In this document: positions 1 through 12,280 of the stretch, piece by piece
Layout of the letters: every line of letters starts with the position of its first letter
Numbering within the stretch: position 1 is the first letter of the stretch
Origin: Bacillota bacterium
GTDB lineage: Bacteria; Bacillota; Bacilli; Alicyclobacillales; SLC66
DNA length: 64,000 bases
Reading direction: 5' to 3'
NCBI GenBank assembly: GCA_021828865.1
Contig: JAJZCW010000003.1
Location: 90,798 to 154,797, forward strand
Translations under genes and position numbers: made by a program
Notes under the pieces: generated by a model
Told to the model about the DNA's origin: nothing
Databases searched by the model: none
Seen by the model: only the letters and a program-made list of their open reading frames with translations

Positions 1-186
1 CGTAATGCCGCGCTCGCGTTCTTCTGGCGCCTTGTCGATGGCGTCATATGCCATGGCTTGCGCATTGCCGCGAAGAGAAAGAACAGTGGTGATCGCAGCA
101 GTAAGCGTGGTCTTACCATGGTCGACGTGACCAATGGTGCCAATATTTACGTGTGGTTTATTGCGTTCAAATTTGGCTTTTGCCAA
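1..186 (-). CDS. tuf: elongation factor Tu, N-terminal part (runs off the window)
   Basis: EF-Tu is the GTPase that delivers aminoacyl-tRNA to the ribosome. Only the first 62 codons are present. The translation opens [20 protein letters not shown], followed by the P-loop [10 protein letters not shown] and the switch region that ends PEERERGIT, as in all EF-Tu proteins. The start is the TTG at 186-184. An AAAAGGAG ribosome binding site lies about ten bases upstream, and the family alignment begins here. The gene follows fusA by 31 bases, the usual str-operon order. It continues beyond the left edge of the window, so nothing can be said about domains 2 and 3. Confidence 0.95.
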   Translation of the reverse strand, partial: MAKAKFERNKPHVNIGTIGHVDHGKTTLTAAITTVLSLRGNAQAMAYDAIDKAPEERERGIT

Positions 187-217
187 GGAAATTCAACTCC
201 TTTTATAATTTTAAGGA

Positions 218-2293
218 TTATTCTCCTTTATTTTTTGCAATAATTTCTGCACTGACGCTCTTTGGAACTTCCTCGTAACTGTAAAACTCCATGCTGTAAG
301 TACCGCGTCCTTGTGTACGAGAGCGCAGGGATGTGGCGTAACCGAACATCTCTGAAAGCGGCACGAAGCCACGAATGACTTGTGCGCCCGCTCGCGCTTC
401 CATTCCTTCGATGCGTCCACGGCGCGAGTTGATGTCGCCCATGATATCACCCATGTACTCTTCCGGTACTGTCACTTCCACTTTCATAATCGGCTCTAGC
501 AAATAAGCATCGCCTTTTTGAGCACCTGCTTTAAGTGCCATCGATCCTGCAATGTGGAATGCCATTTCTGAGGAGTCAACTTCGTGGTAAGAACCATCGA
601 CAATAGTTGCTTTCACGTCAATCATGGGATAACCAGCTATCACACCGTTTGCCATTGCCTCTTGAATACCTTCATCGACGGCCGGGACATATTCCCTTGG
701 AACAACGCCACCAACGATTTTATTTTCAAAGGCATAGCCAACACCGCGTTCTAATGGCTCAAATTCCACCCAAACATGACCGTATTGCCCACGTCCACCG
801 GACTGACGGACAAAGCGACCTTCTGCCCTGACCTTGTTACGGATGGTTTCCTTATAGGCCACTTGAGGTTTACCTACATTTGCTTCCACCTTAAACTCGC
901 GGAACAGGCGGTCCACGATGATCTCAAGGTGGAGTTCACCCATCCCTGCGATGATCGTTTGGCCCGTTTCCTGATTGGTAGAGGTCTTGAAGGTCGGATC
1001 CTCTTCAGAAAGTTTGTTCAAGGCAATGCCCATTTTGTCTTGGTCGGCCTTGGTTTTTGGTTCGATAGCAACGGAAATCACGGGATCAGGGAACTCCATC
1101 GATTCGAGCACAATCGGATTTTTCTCATCACAAAGGGTATCCCCTGTGGTGGTATCCTTCAAACCTACAGCCGCAGCAATGTCTCCCGCATAAACGGAAG
1201 GAATTTCTTCCCGGTGGTTCGCATGCATCTGCAGCACGCGCCCAATGCGTTCACGTTTGCCCTTGGTGGAGTTGAGTACGTAAGAACCGGCATTCATGAC
1301 ACCGGAATAGACACGGAAAAACGCCAACTTACCAACAAACGGGTCGGTCATGATCTTAAATGCTAGCGCAGAGAATGCTTCTTCGTCACTGGCAAGCCTA
1401 TGCGCCTCTTCACCGTCAGGAGTTTGTCCCTTCACAGGAGGAATATCTAGCGGAGACGGTAAGTACTCCACGACTGCATCCAGCATAGGTTGAACGCCTT
1501 TATTCCGATAAGAGGATCCTGCCATCACTGGCACCAGTTTGGAGGTGATTGTCCCCAAACGAATCGCTTTTTTCAACTCATCGTTCGTGATTTCTTCGCC
1601 TTCAAGGTACTTCATCATCAATTCTTCGTCGACTTCTGCAGCTGCTTCAATCAACTTCGTGCGATATTCCTCTACCTGTTCAAGGTATTCTTCCGGAATA
1701 TCGCGAGATTCAGAAGTGGTACCCAAATCATCGGTATAAATAATCGCGCGTTGTTCCACGAGGTCGATAACGCCATAGAAGTGATCTTCCGCACCTACTG
1801 GTACTTGGATCGCTACTGGATTGGCATGCAATTTGGTTCGGATTTGATTCACTGTCATGAAGAAATCCGCCCCGACGATGTCCATTTTATTGACATACGC
1901 CACACGAGGAACACCGTATTTATCAGCTTGACGCCATACTGTCTCAGACTGTGGCTCCACACCGTTTTTCGCGTCAAAAACCGCTACTGCACCATCGAGC
2001 ACTCGAAGTGAACGTTCCACTTCAACAGTAAAATCGACGTGACCAGGCGTATCGATGATGTTGATCCGATGTCCCTTCCACTGTGCAGTTGTTGCCGCAG
2101 AAGTAATCGTGATTCCGCGCTCTTGCTCTTGCACCATCCAGTCCATGGTGGCTGCGCCTTCGTGGACTTCTCCGATCTTATGGACACGACCAGTGTAGAA
2201 CAGGACACGTTCGGTTGTCGTTGTTTTCCCCGCGTCGATGTGTGCCATAATCCCGATGTTGCGAGTTTTCTCTAGCGGGAATTGCCTAGGCAT
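218..2293 (-). CDS. fusA: elongation factor G
   Basis: This is the translocation GTPase of protein synthesis, 691 residues, the normal length. The N-terminal G domain shows the P-loop [12 protein letters not shown] (about residue 17), the switch motif [20 protein letters not shown] (about residue 80) and NKMD (about residue 134). Domains II-V follow, including the domain IV region [15 protein letters not shown]. The ATG start at 2293 is preceded by AAGGGGG at good spacing. It lies between rpsG upstream and tuf downstream and belongs to the str operon. No sign of a second, divergent EF-G type was seen. The call is secure. Confidence 0.98.
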   Translation of the reverse strand: MPRQFPLEKTRNIGIMAHIDAGKTTTTERVLFYTGRVHKIGEVHEGAATMDWMVQEQERGITITSAATTAQWKGHRINIIDTPGHVDFTVEVERSLRVLDGAVAVFDAKNGVEPQSETVWRQADKYGVPRVAYVNKMDIVGADFFMTVNQIRTKLHANPVAIQVPVGAEDHFYGVIDLVEQRAIIYTDDLGTTSESRDIPEEYLEQVEEYRTKLIEAAAEVDEELMMKYLEGEEITNDELKKAIRLGTITSKLVPVMAGSSYRNKGVQPMLDAVVEYLPSPLDIPPVKGQTPDGEEAHRLASDEEAFSALAFKIMTDPFVGKLAFFRVYSGVMNAGSYVLNSTKGKRERIGRVLQMHANHREEIPSVYAGDIAAAVGLKDTTTGDTLCDEKNPIVLESMEFPDPVISVAIEPKTKADQDKMGIALNKLSEEDPTFKTSTNQETGQTIIAGMGELHLEIIVDRLFREFKVEANVGKPQVAYKETIRNKVRAEGRFVRQSGGRGQYGHVWVEFEPLERGVGYAFENKIVGGVVPREYVPAVDEGIQEAMANGVIAGYPMIDVKATIVDGSYHEVDSSEMAFHIAGSMALKAGAQKGDAYLLEPIMKVEVTVPEEYMGDIMGDINSRRGRIEGMEARAGAQVIRGFVPLSEMFGYATSLRSRTQGRGTYSMEFYSYEEVPKSVSAEIIAKNKGE

Positions 2294-2328
2294 GAATTCA
2301 TCCCCCTTCCTTTACAAATTCAAAAAAA

Positions 2329-2799
2329 CTACCAACGATAATGTGCAAATGCGCGGTTTGCTTCCGCCATACGGTGGGTTTCTTCGCGCTTTTTCACGGA
2401 ACCGCCCACATTGTTGGACGCATCGATGATTTCGCCAGCAAGCCTATCGTCCATTCCTTTTTCATGGCGTTGTCTCGCATAATTGACGAGCCAGCGCACT
2501 CCAAGGGTAAAACGTCGTTCAGGGCGAACCTCAATTGGCACTTGGTAGTTCGCGCCGCCTACTCGACGGGGTTTGACCTCGAGAACCGGCATAATGTTGT
2601 TCATTGCGGTATCAAACACTTCTTTCGGATCTTTCCCCGTACGTTCTCTCACTTTATCAAATGCGGTATACACGATTTGCTGCGCAATTCCGCGTTTGCC
2701 GTCAAGCATTACTTTATTGATTAACCGCGTCACTTCTTTGCTTGAATAAATAGGATCTTCCAGCACGTCTCTGCGCGGTACCGGACCTTTACGTGGCAT
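2329..2799 (-). CDS. rpsG: 30S ribosomal protein S7
   Basis: S7 is a primary binder of the 3' domain of 16S rRNA and lines the E site. The 156-residue product begins [20 protein letters not shown] and contains the conserved [17 protein letters not shown] segment (about residues 76-92), exactly as in Bacilli. Its length is that of the family. It sits between rpsL and fusA with short spacers, as in the str operon, and in many bacteria S7 is also the translational autoregulator of this operon. No S7 binding structure was identified here by eye. Confidence 0.98.
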   Translation of the reverse strand: MPRKGPVPRRDVLEDPIYSSKEVTRLINKVMLDGKRGIAQQIVYTAFDKVRERTGKDPKEVFDTAMNNIMPVLEVKPRRVGGANYQVPIEVRPERRFTLGVRWLVNYARQRHEKGMDDRLAGEIIDASNNVGGSVKKREETHRMAEANRAFAHYRW

Positions 2800-2840
2800 T
2801 GGTTAGCCTCCTTTCCAATGGTTGCTCAAACTGCTTCATC

Positions 2841-3260
2841 TTACGCCTTTTTCTTCGGACGTTTTGCGCCGTATTTCGACCGAGACTGCATTCTGTCCTT
2901 GACACCTGCAGTATCGAGTGCACCGCGAACGATGTGATAACGAACACCTGGCAGGTCCTTCACGCGGCCACCGCGCACAAGCACCACGGAGTGCTCCTGC
3001 AGGTTGTGTCCGATTCCCGGAATGTAGGCTGTTACCTCGATACCGTTGGTTAAGCGCACACGAGCGTATTTACGAAGGGCTGAGTTTGGTTTTTTCGGCG
3101 TCATCGTCCCCACGCGCGTGCACACGCCGCGTTTTTGTGGCGACGGCAGATCGGTCTGCTCTTTTTGGTAACTGTTGTACCCCTTTTGCAAAGCCGGCGC
3201 CTTTGATTTTTCTTCCATAGCCATGCGGCCCTTGCGAACGAGTTGATTGATCGTCGGCAT
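2841..3260 (-). CDS. rpsL: 30S ribosomal protein S12
   Basis: S12 is the decoding-centre protein of the small subunit, 139 residues, normal for Firmicutes. The start [12 protein letters not shown], the [20 protein letters not shown] block and the [17 protein letters not shown] block are all typical. Both lysines that are commonly replaced in streptomycin-resistant mutants are still lysine here, so the protein looks wild type in that respect. The neighbours are an L7Ae-like gene upstream and rpsG 41 bases downstream. Identification is secure. Confidence 0.98.
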   Translation of the reverse strand: MPTINQLVRKGRMAMEEKSKAPALQKGYNSYQKEQTDLPSPQKRGVCTRVGTMTPKKPNSALRKYARVRLTNGIEVTAYIPGIGHNLQEHSVVLVRGGRVKDLPGVRYHIVRGALDTAGVKDRMQSRSKYGAKRPKKKA

Positions 3261-3388
3261 GATTACACCTCCTTTACTTCTTGGCAGCCTTTTTTCAAGG
3301 CCACTGATCCTGGTGGTTCACTTTTGGATAAAGAAAAGTGTCATTCCGACAGTTTCATGCAAACGGATCGGAACCCCAGACTTCTTAA

Positions 3389-3634
3389 TCAACGGATTAG
3401 TCCTACGGCAGAAGCCCCCACGGACAATCCGCAGGCTTTCCCAAGTAACGATTGACTGTCCACATGTGAGACGGGAATACCTATATTGTGGCATGCCACT
3501 ATGACTGGCTGAACCACTCTACTATCCGCATCGTCCGCCACATACACTTCAGTCAGTTCGTCTTTCTGTAATGCGCGCATCGTCGCGGAGGCACCTACTG
3601 TACGCTTCTTGTGAGCTTTCACCCGTTCGTACAA
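3389..3634 (-). CDS. rplGB: ribosomal L7Ae-family RNA-binding protein (YbxF type)
   Basis: A small kink-turn RNA-binding protein of the L7Ae/L30e/S12e family, found in Firmicutes between rpoC and rpsL. The best start is the TTG at 3634: it gives 81 residues (MYERVKAHKKRTVGAS...), matches the family length and has AGGGAGG seven bases upstream. A longer reading from GTG at 3652 would put that ribosome binding site inside the gene. The C-terminal half, with LGKACGLSVGASAVGLI, is the conserved RNA-contact loop. In B. subtilis the homologue binds kink-turns; its exact role in the cell is not firmly known. A terminator hairpin lies between it and rpoC. Confidence 0.9.
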   Translation of the reverse strand: MYERVKAHKKRTVGASATMRALQKDELTEVYVADDADSRVVQPVIVACHNIGIPVSHVDSQSLLGKACGLSVGASAVGLIR

Positions 3635-3720
3635 TGGTCTTCCTCCCTGCACACGCTCATAGGCGCACTTGTGAATATTACCACCGCTTATCCTGCCATG
3701 TCAAGTCGTAATCACCCATT

Positions 3721-3755
3721 TAAAAACCGGATGCGCACTTTATTATGCGCATCCG
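3721..3755 (-). terminator. intrinsic terminator after rpoC
   Basis: A ten-base perfect stem, CGGATGCGCA (3728-3737) with TGCGCATCCG (3746-3755), has an eight-base loop. On the minus strand it is followed by a run of T at 3726-3721. It lies between the rpoC stop and the L7Ae-like gene. It should end most rpoBC transcripts or act as a partial attenuator before the str genes. Confidence 0.85.
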
Positions 3756-3769
3756 ATCCTTAATATCGA

Positions 3770-6700
3770 TTATTCTCCGTCTACGCCGACAACCTCGAGA
3801 TGTGTATTGTCGTCCTCTGTTCGAGTGCTATCTGTTTCGCCGGCATCTAAATCAAGCACATCAATGTTGCGGTATCGGGACATGCCTGTACCCGCGGGAA
3901 TCAGTTTCCCGATGATGACGTTCTCCTTGAGCCCGATCAGCCGGTCCACTTTTCCTTTAATCGCTGCCTCTGTCAGGACGCGTGTCGTTTCTTGGAACGA
4001 GGCCGCGGATAAGAATGAATCTGTTTCGAGTGAAGCTTTCGTGATTCCGAGAAGGGCCGCTCTTGCAACTGCTGGTTCTCCGCCGGACAAAAGTGCTTTG
4101 CGATTCGCTTCTTCAAATTCAAATAGGTCAGCATAGGTACCTGGCAAGAGATCCGTAGTACCACTGTCTGCAATGCGAACCTTTCTCATCATCTGACGAA
4201 TCATGACCTCAACGTGTTTGTCGTTGATGTCCACACCCTGAATCCGGTACACTCGTTGCACTTCACGCAGTAAATAATTCTGGACGCCGCGAAGGCCTTT
4301 GACGCGAAGCAACTCTTTGGGATCAACAGATCCTTCTGTCAATTCGTCGCCCGCTTCCACTTCCATGCCTACTTCGACGCGTAACCGTGAACCAAATGGA
4401 ACGGTATAGACTTTGGTTTCGGTCTCGCCTGTCACTTCGATCTCGCGTTTTTCTTTCACTTCACGAATTTCTGTGATTTTCCCTGCAACCTCAGTGATCA
4501 TCGCTTGCCCCTTCGGATTGCGGGCTTCAAAAAGCTCCTGAATCCGAGGCAAACCTTGAGTGATGTCATCTCCTGCAACGCCGCCAGTGTGGAACGTCCG
4601 CATGGTGAGCTGAGTACCCGGTTCACCGATGGATTGAGCGGCGATGATACCAACTGCTTCACCGATTTCCACCATCTTGCCTGTGGCCAAGTTCCGACCA
4701 TAGCAACGAATACAGACCCCATGACGTGCGCGACAGCTTAGTACAGAGCGTATTGCCACTTTCTTGACCCCAGCTTCAATGATGTTTCTTGCCATCGTAT
4801 CGTCGATCAGCTGATTTTTATTGACTAACACTTCGCCAGTTTCCGGGTGCTTGACTGTTTCAAAAGCAACCCGACCTGTGATGCGGTCATACAATTCTTC
4901 GATGATTTCTTTGCCATCCCGCATTTGATCCACGGTAATGCCGCGATCCGTACCACAATCTTCGATCCTCACGATGGTATCTTGCGCCACGTCCACAAGT
5001 CGTCTCGTCAGATAGCCCGAGTCAGCCGTTCGCAGTGCGGTATCAGCAAGCCCTTTTCGTGCTCCGTGCGTGGAAATAAAGTACTCGAGCACAGAGAGAC
5101 CTTCGCGGAAATTCGACTTAATCGGCAACTCGATGATACGACCTGCCGGGTTGGCCATCAGTCCGCGCATACCTGCGAGCTGCGTGATCTGGGAGACCGA
5201 ACCACGGGCCCCGGAATTGGCCATCATATAAATGGGATTGAATCGATCGAGCGATCCCATGAGCGTATTGGTCAGTTCATCTTTCGCATTACTCCAGATA
5301 CTGATAAACCGGTTATAACGTTCCTCTTCCGTAATCAAACCGCGACGATACTGGGCAAGCACTTTATCTTCCTGTTTCTCTGCTTCCGCAAGGATTTTCT
5401 CCTTTTGCTCAGGAACATAAATATCCGCCACAGAGATCGTGATACCCGCCTTCGTAGAATACGAAAAGCCAAGGCGCTTCACACGGTCGAGGATTTCCGC
5501 AGTCTGCGTAGTGCCATAGCGGTCGAAACACTCCCCAATGATGGAACCAAGGAACGACTTAACCACGGCACCTTTTTGCGGGAGCTTCTGGATTGCATCG
5601 CGCACATGAGCGCCTTTATCGAATAAAAAGTAATCATCTGGCGTACCGTGCAGCAAATTGTTGCGATCCGCCACGTTAATATAAGGAAAATCAGCCGGAA
5701 AAATTTCGTTAAACAGTATTTTCCCTGGCGTGGTGATAATTAGCGCTTCCTGTTGCGCTGGCGTAAAGGAAGTTTTGTTAAGCGTCCGTGCCGGTATGGC
5801 AATTCGGGAATGCAGAGACACTTGATTATAGTGATATGCAATAAAAACTTCTTCCGGCGTGCTGAAAATTAGTCCTTCACCGGGTTCATTTTCTTTTTCA
5901 ATCGTTAGATAATAAGATCCAAGCACCATGTCCTGCGTCGGGGTGACCACAGGTTTGCCGTCTTTCGGGTTCAATATGTTATGTGCTGCAAGCATCAACA
6001 GTCTTGCTTCCGCCTGTGCTTCGGCAGAAAGCGGGACGTGCACGGCCATTTGGTCGCCATCAAAGTCCGCATTGTACGCTGTACACACGAGCGGGTGCAA
6101 CTTAATGGCTCGACCAGCAACGAGTATCGGCTCAAACGCCTGAATGCCGAGACGGTGCAAAGTCGGGGCACGGTTCAAAAGCACCGGGTGCTCCGTGATT
6201 ACCTGCTCCAGGACATCCCACACATCAGAAGAAACGCGCTCCACTTTGCGCTTAGCGCTCTTAATGTTGTGTGCATAACCTTGAGCAACTAGCTCTTTCA
6301 TGACAAATGGCTTGAATAGTTCAAGCGCCATTTCTTTAGGCAATCCGCACTGATACATTTTGAGTTCCGGACCCACCACGATTACCGAACGTCCAGAGTA
6401 GTCAACGCGCTTGCCAAGCAAATTCTGACGAAAACGACCTTGTTTCCCTTTTAGCATATGGGATAGCGATTTGAGCGGGCGATTGCCAGGTCCTGTAACA
6501 GGACGTCCGCGGCGACCGTTGTCTATAAGCGCATCCACTGCTTCTTGTAGCATCCGTTTTTCATTTTGTACGATGATGTCCGGTGCGCCAAGGTCGAGCA
6601 ACCGCTTCAAACGGTTGTTGCGGTTGATTACCCGACGGTACAAGTCATTCAGGTCCGAGGTGGCAAAACGACCACCATCAAGCTGAACCATTGGGCGCAG

Positions 6701-7411
6701 ATCTGGAGGAATCACCGGTAGCACATCGAGAATCATCCAACTAGGATGATTACCGGATTGCTTGAATGCATCCAGCACTTCGAGACGCTTGATGGCGCGG
6801 TTTCTGCGCTGGCCTTGAACCGACTTCAATTCTTCGCGAAGGGTTTCAATTTCGCGATCAAGATCGATGTCAAGCAACAATTTTTTAATCGATTCCGCAC
6901 CCATGCCCGCTTCAAAGGCTAGGCCGTATTTTTCACGATAGCTGCGATACTCTTTTTCAGAGAGTAATTGTTTTTTCTCAAGCGGCGTATCGCCAGGTTC
7001 GGTCACCACATAAGAAGCAAAGTAGATGACTTCTTCGAGCGATCGCGGTGACATATCGAGCACCAGTCCCATACGGCTTGGGATACCCTTGAAATACCAG
7101 ATATGCGATACGGGGGCAGCAAGTTCAATATGCCCCATCCGTTCCCGCCTCACTTTGGAACGAGTAACCTCCACACCACAGCGGTCACACACTACGCCTT
7201 TGTACCGGACGCGTTTATACTTACCGCAGTGACATTCCCAGTCACGGGTAGGACCAAAGATCTTCTCGCAGAAGAGTCCTTCTTTTTCGGGTTTTAGCGT
7301 ACGATAGTTAATCGTTTCCGGTTTTTTTACTTCTCCATGCGACCACGAACGAATCATTTCCGGTGAAGCCAACCCGATTTTCATAAATTCAAAGTTATTC
7401 ACGTCAAGCAT
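3770..7411 (-). CDS. rpoC: DNA-directed RNA polymerase subunit beta-prime
   Basis: This is the largest core RNA polymerase subunit, 1213 residues. The N-terminal zinc site [20 protein letters not shown] (about residues 60-79) and the catalytic magnesium loop [15 protein letters not shown] (about residues 447-461) are intact. The C-terminal zinc cluster is seen in [15 protein letters not shown] (about residues 865-879). The trigger-loop region with [19 protein letters not shown] follows. The ATG at 7411 has an AAGGAGGGA ribosome binding site. The gene is 49 bases after rpoB. The length fits Bacilli, without the large insertion seen in enterobacteria. Confidence 0.98.
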   Translation of the reverse strand: MLDVNNFEFMKIGLASPEMIRSWSHGEVKKPETINYRTLKPEKEGLFCEKIFGPTRDWECHCGKYKRVRYKGVVCDRCGVEVTRSKVRRERMGHIELAAPVSHIWYFKGIPSRMGLVLDMSPRSLEEVIYFASYVVTEPGDTPLEKKQLLSEKEYRSYREKYGLAFEAGMGAESIKKLLLDIDLDREIETLREELKSVQGQRRNRAIKRLEVLDAFKQSGNHPSWMILDVLPVIPPDLRPMVQLDGGRFATSDLNDLYRRVINRNNRLKRLLDLGAPDIIVQNEKRMLQEAVDALIDNGRRGRPVTGPGNRPLKSLSHMLKGKQGRFRQNLLGKRVDYSGRSVIVVGPELKMYQCGLPKEMALELFKPFVMKELVAQGYAHNIKSAKRKVERVSSDVWDVLEQVITEHPVLLNRAPTLHRLGIQAFEPILVAGRAIKLHPLVCTAYNADFDGDQMAVHVPLSAEAQAEARLLMLAAHNILNPKDGKPVVTPTQDMVLGSYYLTIEKENEPGEGLIFSTPEEVFIAYHYNQVSLHSRIAIPARTLNKTSFTPAQQEALIITTPGKILFNEIFPADFPYINVADRNNLLHGTPDDYFLFDKGAHVRDAIQKLPQKGAVVKSFLGSIIGECFDRYGTTQTAEILDRVKRLGFSYSTKAGITISVADIYVPEQKEKILAEAEKQEDKVLAQYRRGLITEEERYNRFISIWSNAKDELTNTLMGSLDRFNPIYMMANSGARGSVSQITQLAGMRGLMANPAGRIIELPIKSNFREGLSVLEYFISTHGARKGLADTALRTADSGYLTRRLVDVAQDTIVRIEDCGTDRGITVDQMRDGKEIIEELYDRITGRVAFETVKHPETGEVLVNKNQLIDDTMARNIIEAGVKKVAIRSVLSCRARHGVCIRCYGRNLATGKMVEIGEAVGIIAAQSIGEPGTQLTMRTFHTGGVAGDDITQGLPRIQELFEARNPKGQAMITEVAGKITEIREVKEKREIEVTGETETKVYTVPFGSRLRVEVGMEVEAGDELTEGSVDPKELLRVKGLRGVQNYLLREVQRVYRIQGVDINDKHVEVMIRQMMRKVRIADSGTTDLLPGTYADLFEFEEANRKALLSGGEPAVARAALLGITKASLETDSFLSAASFQETTRVLTEAAIKGKVDRLIGLKENVIIGKLIPAGTGMSRYRNIDVLDLDAGETDSTRTEDDNTHLEVVGVDGE

Positions 7412-7460
7412 GGGGGTCCCTCCTTCAATTGATCAGGTTCCTTACACCGCTTGCACGAGA

Positions 7461-10400
7461 TTAATCGTCCCCGATTTCCCGCATTTCTAGACTGAAACTC
7501 AACTTATCTCTCACGTCGTCATCATCGTCTGATTCTTTCATCGTGATCTCGCGCTCATCTTCAGCCAAAATCTTCACATCAAGCCCCAAGCTCTGCAGTT
7601 CCTTGATCAGCACCTTAAATGACTCCGGAACACCGGGCTCCGGAACATTTTCGCCTTTGACAATTGCTTCGTAGGTCTTGACTCGTCCCACCACATCGTC
7701 CGATTTGACAGTGAGGATTTCTTGGAGCGTATAGGCGGAACCATAGGCTTCGAGTGCCCATACTTCCATCTCCCCAAAGCGTTGACCGCCAAACTGGGCT
7801 TTACCGCCAAGCGGCTGTTGAGTAACGAGTGAATAAGGTCCAGTCGAACGGGCATGAATCTTGTCGTCGACAAGGTGAGCAAGTTTTAACATGTACACAT
7901 ATCCCACTGTGACCCGACCATCAAACCGTTCGCCGGAGCGCCCATCATATAGCACCGTCTTACCATCTCTGGCCAGACCCGCTTCTTCCAGCGCGTCAAA
8001 CACATCTGACTCGTGAGCACCGTCAAATACCGGTGTTGCCACGTGTATGCCAAGCGCATGAGCCGCCATCCCCAAATGGGTTTCCAATACTTGACCGATG
8101 TTCATCCGCGATGGCACACCAAGCGGATTCAACACGATTTGAACAGGGGTCCCATCAGGTAGAAACGGCATATCTTCAATCGGCATGATGCGGGCAACGA
8201 CACCCTTATTCCCATGGCGACCGGCCATTTTATCGCCTTCAGAAATTTTGCGTTTTTGTGCCACATATACGCGAACTAACTCGTTGACACCAGGCGGCAA
8301 TTCGTCGCCGTTTTCGCGGGTAAATACCTTCACATCGACCACGATACCGGCACCACCGTTTGGCACGCGTAGTGAGGTGTCGCGAACTTCACGAGCTTTT
8401 TCTCCAAAAATGGCATGGAGTAATCGCTCTTCCGCTGTCAGTTCGGTCATTCCTTTTGGCGTGACTTTCCCGACGAGAATATCCCCTGCGACAATTTCCG
8501 CCCCAATGCGGATGATACCCCGATCGTCCAAATTGCGGAGCGCTTCTTCCCCAACATTGGGAATATCTCGCGTAATCTCCTCCGGTCCAAGCTTCGTATC
8601 GCGCGCCTCACACTCATATTCTTCAATGTGAATAGAGGTATAAATATCTTCCTTCACGACATCTTCACTGAGCAAAATAGCGTCTTCGTAGTTGTACCCT
8701 TCCCACGTCATAAACGCGACAAGAACGTTGCGTCCAAGTGCCAATTCCCCTTGTTCGGTGGCTGGACCATCAGCGATGATATCGCCTTTTTTCACCACAT
8801 CGCCTTTTCTCACCAAAGGGCGCTGATTGATGCATGTCCCTTGGTTGGAGCGGACGAACTTTGCCACTTTGTAACGCTCGATGTCACCTTTGACGAGTTT
8901 CCCGTCCACTGTGCCTTCGACGCGAACCTGGATCTCCGAAGCGGTAACGCGTTCTACTACGCCATCGTGTTTAGCCACAATCGCGACTCCAGAGTCTTTT
9001 GCTGCCTTGTATTCCATCCCAGTGCCGACTAGCGGCGCTTCTGTTACGAGAAGAGGCACTGCCTGACGCTGCATGTTCGATCCCATCAACGCACGGTTGG
9101 CATCGTCGTTTTCCAAAAATGGAATCATCGCCGTCGCTACAGACACCACTTGTTTGGGAGAAACATCGATGTAATCAACCCGCTCTGCGGGCATGGACAA
9201 GATTTCGTCTTTGTAGCGGACAATTTGTTCCGGTTCTGCGAACCTGTTGTTCTCTTCAAGCTTGACACTGGCCTGGCCGAGAATATAGTTGTCTTCTTCG
9301 TCAGCAGTCAGATAATCAATATGCTCCGTGACCATGGTAGTATCCGGATCCACTCTTCGATAAGGAGTTTCAATAAAACCAAATTCATTAACACGGGCAT
9401 AGGTAGATAAACTATTGATAAGTCCAATGTTCGGACCTTCTGGCGTTTCAATCGGACAAATGCGACCATAGTGGGAGTGGTGCACATCTCTCACTTCAAA
9501 CCCGGCCCGTTCCCTCGTCAGTCCGCCTGGTCCAAGTGCTGACAGCCTGCGCTTATGCGTAAGTTCTGCAAGTGGATTGGTTTGGTCCATAAATTGCGAC
9601 AACTGGCTAGATCCAAAGAACTCCTTAATCGCCGCAATGACAGGACGAATGTTAATGAGTCCTTGCGGGGTAATGGCATTAGCGTCCTGAATGGACATGC
9701 GTTCCCTGACCACCCGTTCCATCCGGGAGAGGCCAATTCGAAACTGGTTTTGCAACAGTTCACCAACTGAACGCAATCGGCGATTGCCCAAATGGTCAAT
9801 ATCGTCTGTGATACCCACGCCGTGCAACAAATTCAGAAAATAACTGATGGAAGCCATAATATCGGCAGGCAAAATGTGTTTGACGTTCTTGTCAATTCCG
9901 CCATTTCCGATCACCTTGATCGGTTTGCCTTCTTCCTTTTGGCTGTAAATCAGTATTTCCTGGACATGGATAGCAGGATCGTCAATCAGACCCGCATTAG
10001 AACGATACGTATGCGAGTTCAAGTTTTGTTCCAAATAGGGAATCAACTTGTCCAGCAAGCGACGGTCAATCAATTGACCAGTTTCCCCAATCACCTCGCC
10101 TGTTTCAGAATCCACCAACGTCTCCGCAAGACGCTGATTCAACAAGCGGTTCTTAAAATGTAGTTTTTTATTAATCTTATAGCGGCCCACTGCCGCAAGG
10201 TCATAGCGTTTGGGATCAAAAAATCGAGATGACAAAAGATTCCTGGCATTTTCGATGGTAGGTGGTTCACCGGGGCGCAAGCGTTCGTAGATTTCAATCA
10301 GCGCACGCTCCGTCGAATCGGTGTTATCTTTTTCAAGTGTGTTGCGAAGGTACTCGTCTTCGCCAAATAACGACAGAATCTCCGCATCGGTCGAAAATCC

Positions 10401-10994
10401 TAGCGCCCGAAGCAATACGGTCACAGGAATTTTCCTCGTGCGGTCTATGCGCACATAGATGATATCCTTGGCGTCAGTCTCCAGTTCGAGCCATGCGCCG
10501 CGATTCGGAATGACAGTGGCACTAAAAGTTTGCTTGCCATTTTTATCGATCTTCGTGTTAAAGTAAACACTAGGAGAACGCACCAACTGGCTGACGATTA
10601 CGCGCTCTGCTCCATTGATGATAAATGTTCCTGTCTCCGTCATGAGCGGGAAGTCGCCCATAAATACTTCCTGTTCCTTGACTTCTCCAGTGTCCTTGTT
10701 GATCAGGCGCACCTTCACTCGAAGCGGCGCAGCAAAAGTAACATCCCGTTCCTTGGATTCATCGACATCGTATTTGGGTTCACCCAAACTGTAATCAATG
10801 AATTCAAGCACCAAATTACCAGTAAAGTCCTGAATCGGCGAAATGTCGGCAAACAGTTCGCGCAAGCCTTCCTGCAAAAACCATTCGTAGGATTTTTGCT
10901 GAATTTCAATCAAATTCGGTAATTCCAGTACTTCTGAAACGCGGGAGTACGTTCGGCGAACTCTGCGGCCATACCTTTCCACGTGTCCCTGCAA
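7461..10994 (-). CDS. rpoB: DNA-directed RNA polymerase subunit beta
   Basis: This is the second-largest core RNA polymerase subunit, about 1177 residues from the preferred start. The preferred start is the TTG at 10994, with GAGGGG eight bases upstream, because the GTG at 11003 would directly abut that site. The family signature [20 protein letters not shown] follows. The rifampicin-binding cluster ([20 protein letters not shown], then [10 protein letters not shown]) has the residues of sensitive enzymes. The catalytic-region sequences [16 protein letters not shown] and [16 protein letters not shown] are present. The C-terminus is acidic and Asp-rich ([12 protein letters not shown]). The gene precedes rpoC as usual. 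Confidence 0.98.
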   Translation of the reverse strand: MQGHVERYGRRVRRTYSRVSEVLELPNLIEIQQKSYEWFLQEGLRELFADISPIQDFTGNLVLEFIDYSLGEPKYDVDESKERDVTFAAPLRVKVRLINKDTGEVKEQEVFMGDFPLMTETGTFIINGAERVIVSQLVRSPSVYFNTKIDKNGKQTFSATVIPNRGAWLELETDAKDIIYVRIDRTRKIPVTVLLRALGFSTDAEILSLFGEDEYLRNTLEKDNTDSTERALIEIYERLRPGEPPTIENARNLLSSRFFDPKRYDLAAVGRYKINKKLHFKNRLLNQRLAETLVDSETGEVIGETGQLIDRRLLDKLIPYLEQNLNSHTYRSNAGLIDDPAIHVQEILIYSQKEEGKPIKVIGNGGIDKNVKHILPADIMASISYFLNLLHGVGITDDIDHLGNRRLRSVGELLQNQFRIGLSRMERVVRERMSIQDANAITPQGLINIRPVIAAIKEFFGSSQLSQFMDQTNPLAELTHKRRLSALGPGGLTRERAGFEVRDVHHSHYGRICPIETPEGPNIGLINSLSTYARVNEFGFIETPYRRVDPDTTMVTEHIDYLTADEEDNYILGQASVKLEENNRFAEPEQIVRYKDEILSMPAERVDYIDVSPKQVVSVATAMIPFLENDDANRALMGSNMQRQAVPLLVTEAPLVGTGMEYKAAKDSGVAIVAKHDGVVERVTASEIQVRVEGTVDGKLVKGDIERYKVAKFVRSNQGTCINQRPLVRKGDVVKKGDIIADGPATEQGELALGRNVLVAFMTWEGYNYEDAILLSEDVVKEDIYTSIHIEEYECEARDTKLGPEEITRDIPNVGEEALRNLDDRGIIRIGAEIVAGDILVGKVTPKGMTELTAEERLLHAIFGEKAREVRDTSLRVPNGGAGIVVDVKVFTRENGDELPPGVNELVRVYVAQKRKISEGDKMAGRHGNKGVVARIMPIEDMPFLPDGTPVQIVLNPLGVPSRMNIGQVLETHLGMAAHALGIHVATPVFDGAHESDVFDALEEAGLARDGKTVLYDGRSGERFDGRVTVGYVYMLKLAHLVDDKIHARSTGPYSLVTQQPLGGKAQFGGQRFGEMEVWALEAYGSAYTLQEILTVKSDDVVGRVKTYEAIVKGENVPEPGVPESFKVLIKELQSLGLDVKILAEDEREITMKESDDDDDVRDKLSFSLEMREIGDD

Positions 10995-11197
10995 ATCGGT
11001 CACCCCTCATACCATATCGCTGCCTATCCAAAAAGAAAACGAAGACAAACGAACCCACTTAGAGCTCATTTCTCCTCTAAAAATAACACACAATATCCTT
11101 TTATTGCCATATGAAAGGCGAAATATTCATCCGTGGAGCCTATACCCCCAAATTAATCTTTCGCATTTTATTACAATAACACGCAAAGAATGGAACG

Positions 11198-11815
11198 TCA
11201 ATCGAAACTATTCTTTTTTTTACAAGCATACACTCGATAGCCTTTGTCTCTTGCCATTAGCAGCACATCAAATCCCAGTTCTGCTAACCGCTTTTCACTG
11301 GATGCGGCACCTTGCTTTTTCTGTATCACCACATAGAGGACGCCATTTTCCCGCAAGCGACTCTTGGCTTCCTCATAAAGGTCAAAGACCACCGACTTAC
11401 CCGCGCGAATCGGAGGATTCAGTGCGATTGCATCAAATCGAAGATCGTTCGGGAGCACACTACATCCATCACTTTGTAATATTTGCATCCGGGTGTCCAC
11501 ATGGTTCAATTTAGCATTATGACGTGCAAGCTCGACGGCTCTCGCATTGATATCGACCATCCACACGAATAAATCGGACATGGAAACCGCCAGCCCAATG
11601 CCCACCGCCCCATATCCGCAACCGAGATCAAGCAGCATCCCACCACTCTGCGCAGGGATGCTCTCCACTAGGAGTCTTGACCCCTCGTCTACTTCTTTCC
11701 GGCTAAACACACCATGATCCGTTTGGAACAAAAGTTCGTTTCCACGGAGGTGAGCATGAAAGGAGCTTGGCTCAGAAAGACTGGTTGGCGCTTTGCTGTA
11801 GTAGTGTTCGTTCAT
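11198..11815 (-). CDS. class I SAM-dependent methyltransferase, RsmC-like (YbxB)
   Basis: A 205-residue Rossmann-fold methyltransferase of the RsmC/MTS family. Motif I is LLDLGCGYGAVGIGLA (about residues 61-76). The catalytic NPPIR motif is near residue 133, the signature of N2-guanine rRNA methyltransferases. The protein corresponds to the single-domain C-terminal half of proteobacterial RsmC. B. subtilis has ybxB in this position, between rplL and rpoB. The rRNA target is inferred from the family and has not been shown for this protein. It lies downstream of an rplL terminator, so transcription may depend on read-through. Confidence 0.85.
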   Translation of the reverse strand: MNEHYYSKAPTSLSEPSSFHAHLRGNELLFQTDHGVFSRKEVDEGSRLLVESIPAQSGGMLLDLGCGYGAVGIGLAVSMSDLFVWMVDINARAVELARHNAKLNHVDTRMQILQSDGCSVLPNDLRFDAIALNPPIRAGKSVVFDLYEEAKSRLRENGVLYVVIQKKQGAASSEKRLAELGFDVLLMARDKGYRVYACKKKNSFD

Positions 11816-11830
11816 TGCTTATCACCGTCA

Positions 11831-11863
11831 CAAAAGGGAGGGGCCCACTTGAGCCACCTCCCC
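11831..11863 (-). terminator. intrinsic terminator or attenuator after rplL
   Basis: On the minus strand GGGAGG (from 11862) pairs with CCTCCC (to 11836). An inner helix GGCTC/GGGCC with an AAGT loop extends it, and TTTT follows (11835-11832). It lies 20 bases past rplL and 16 bases before the methyltransferase start. It should reduce transcription into the rsmC-like gene and rpoB. Confidence 0.75.
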
Positions 11864-11882
11864 GAAGTTTGTCACCATTTAA

Positions 11883-12254
11883 CTACTTAATTTCCACTTC
11901 GCCGCCAGCTTCTGCGATTTTCGCTTTGATGCCTTCGGCATCTTCTTTGCTGACTTTTTCTTTTAACGGTTTCGGAACGTTGTCAACGAGTTCTTTGGCT
12001 TCTTTCAAGCCGAGACCGGTGATTTCGCGAACCACTTTGATGACGTTGATTTTGGAAGCACCAGCGCTAGTCAGCACCACGTCAAATTCGGTTTGTTCCA
12101 CTTCTTCGGCTGCGCCCGCGCCCGCGCCGCCACCCATGATGGCTACGGGAGCTGCGGCTGTAACACCAAACTCTTCCTCGATGGCTTTCACCAAATCATT
12201 CAGTTCCAGTACAGTCATGCCTTTAATGGCTTCAATAAATTCTTCTTTTGTCAT
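11883..12254 (-). CDS. rplL: 50S ribosomal protein L7/L12
   Basis: L7/L12 is the dimeric stalk protein that recruits translational GTPases. It has 123 residues, beginning [20 protein letters not shown]. An Ala/Gly-rich hinge ([19 protein letters not shown]) separates the dimerisation domain from the C-terminal domain. That domain carries the conserved [20 protein letters not shown] surface that contacts EF-Tu and EF-G. Start ATG 12254 has a GGGAGG site. It follows rplJ by 26 bases in the rplJL operon, which is controlled by the L10 leader upstream. Confidence 0.98.
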   Translation of the reverse strand: MTKEEFIEAIKGMTVLELNDLVKAIEEEFGVTAAAPVAIMGGGAGAGAAEEVEQTEFDVVLTSAGASKINVIKVVREITGLGLKEAKELVDNVPKPLKEKVSKEDAEGIKAKIAEAGGEVEIK

Positions 12255-12280
12255 TATTAATAACCTCCCATTCTAATCGA

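Noticed and set aside
187..217. Small AAGGA/TCCTT hairpin between fusA and tuf as a terminator
   Set aside because: The stem is only five bases of A-T rich sequence and it overlaps the tuf ribosome binding region; too weak to call.
4847..5626. 259-codon plus-strand frame opposite rpoC
   Set aside because: It is antisense to a highly conserved gene; its length follows from codon bias of rpoC and it has no ribosome binding site or homology.
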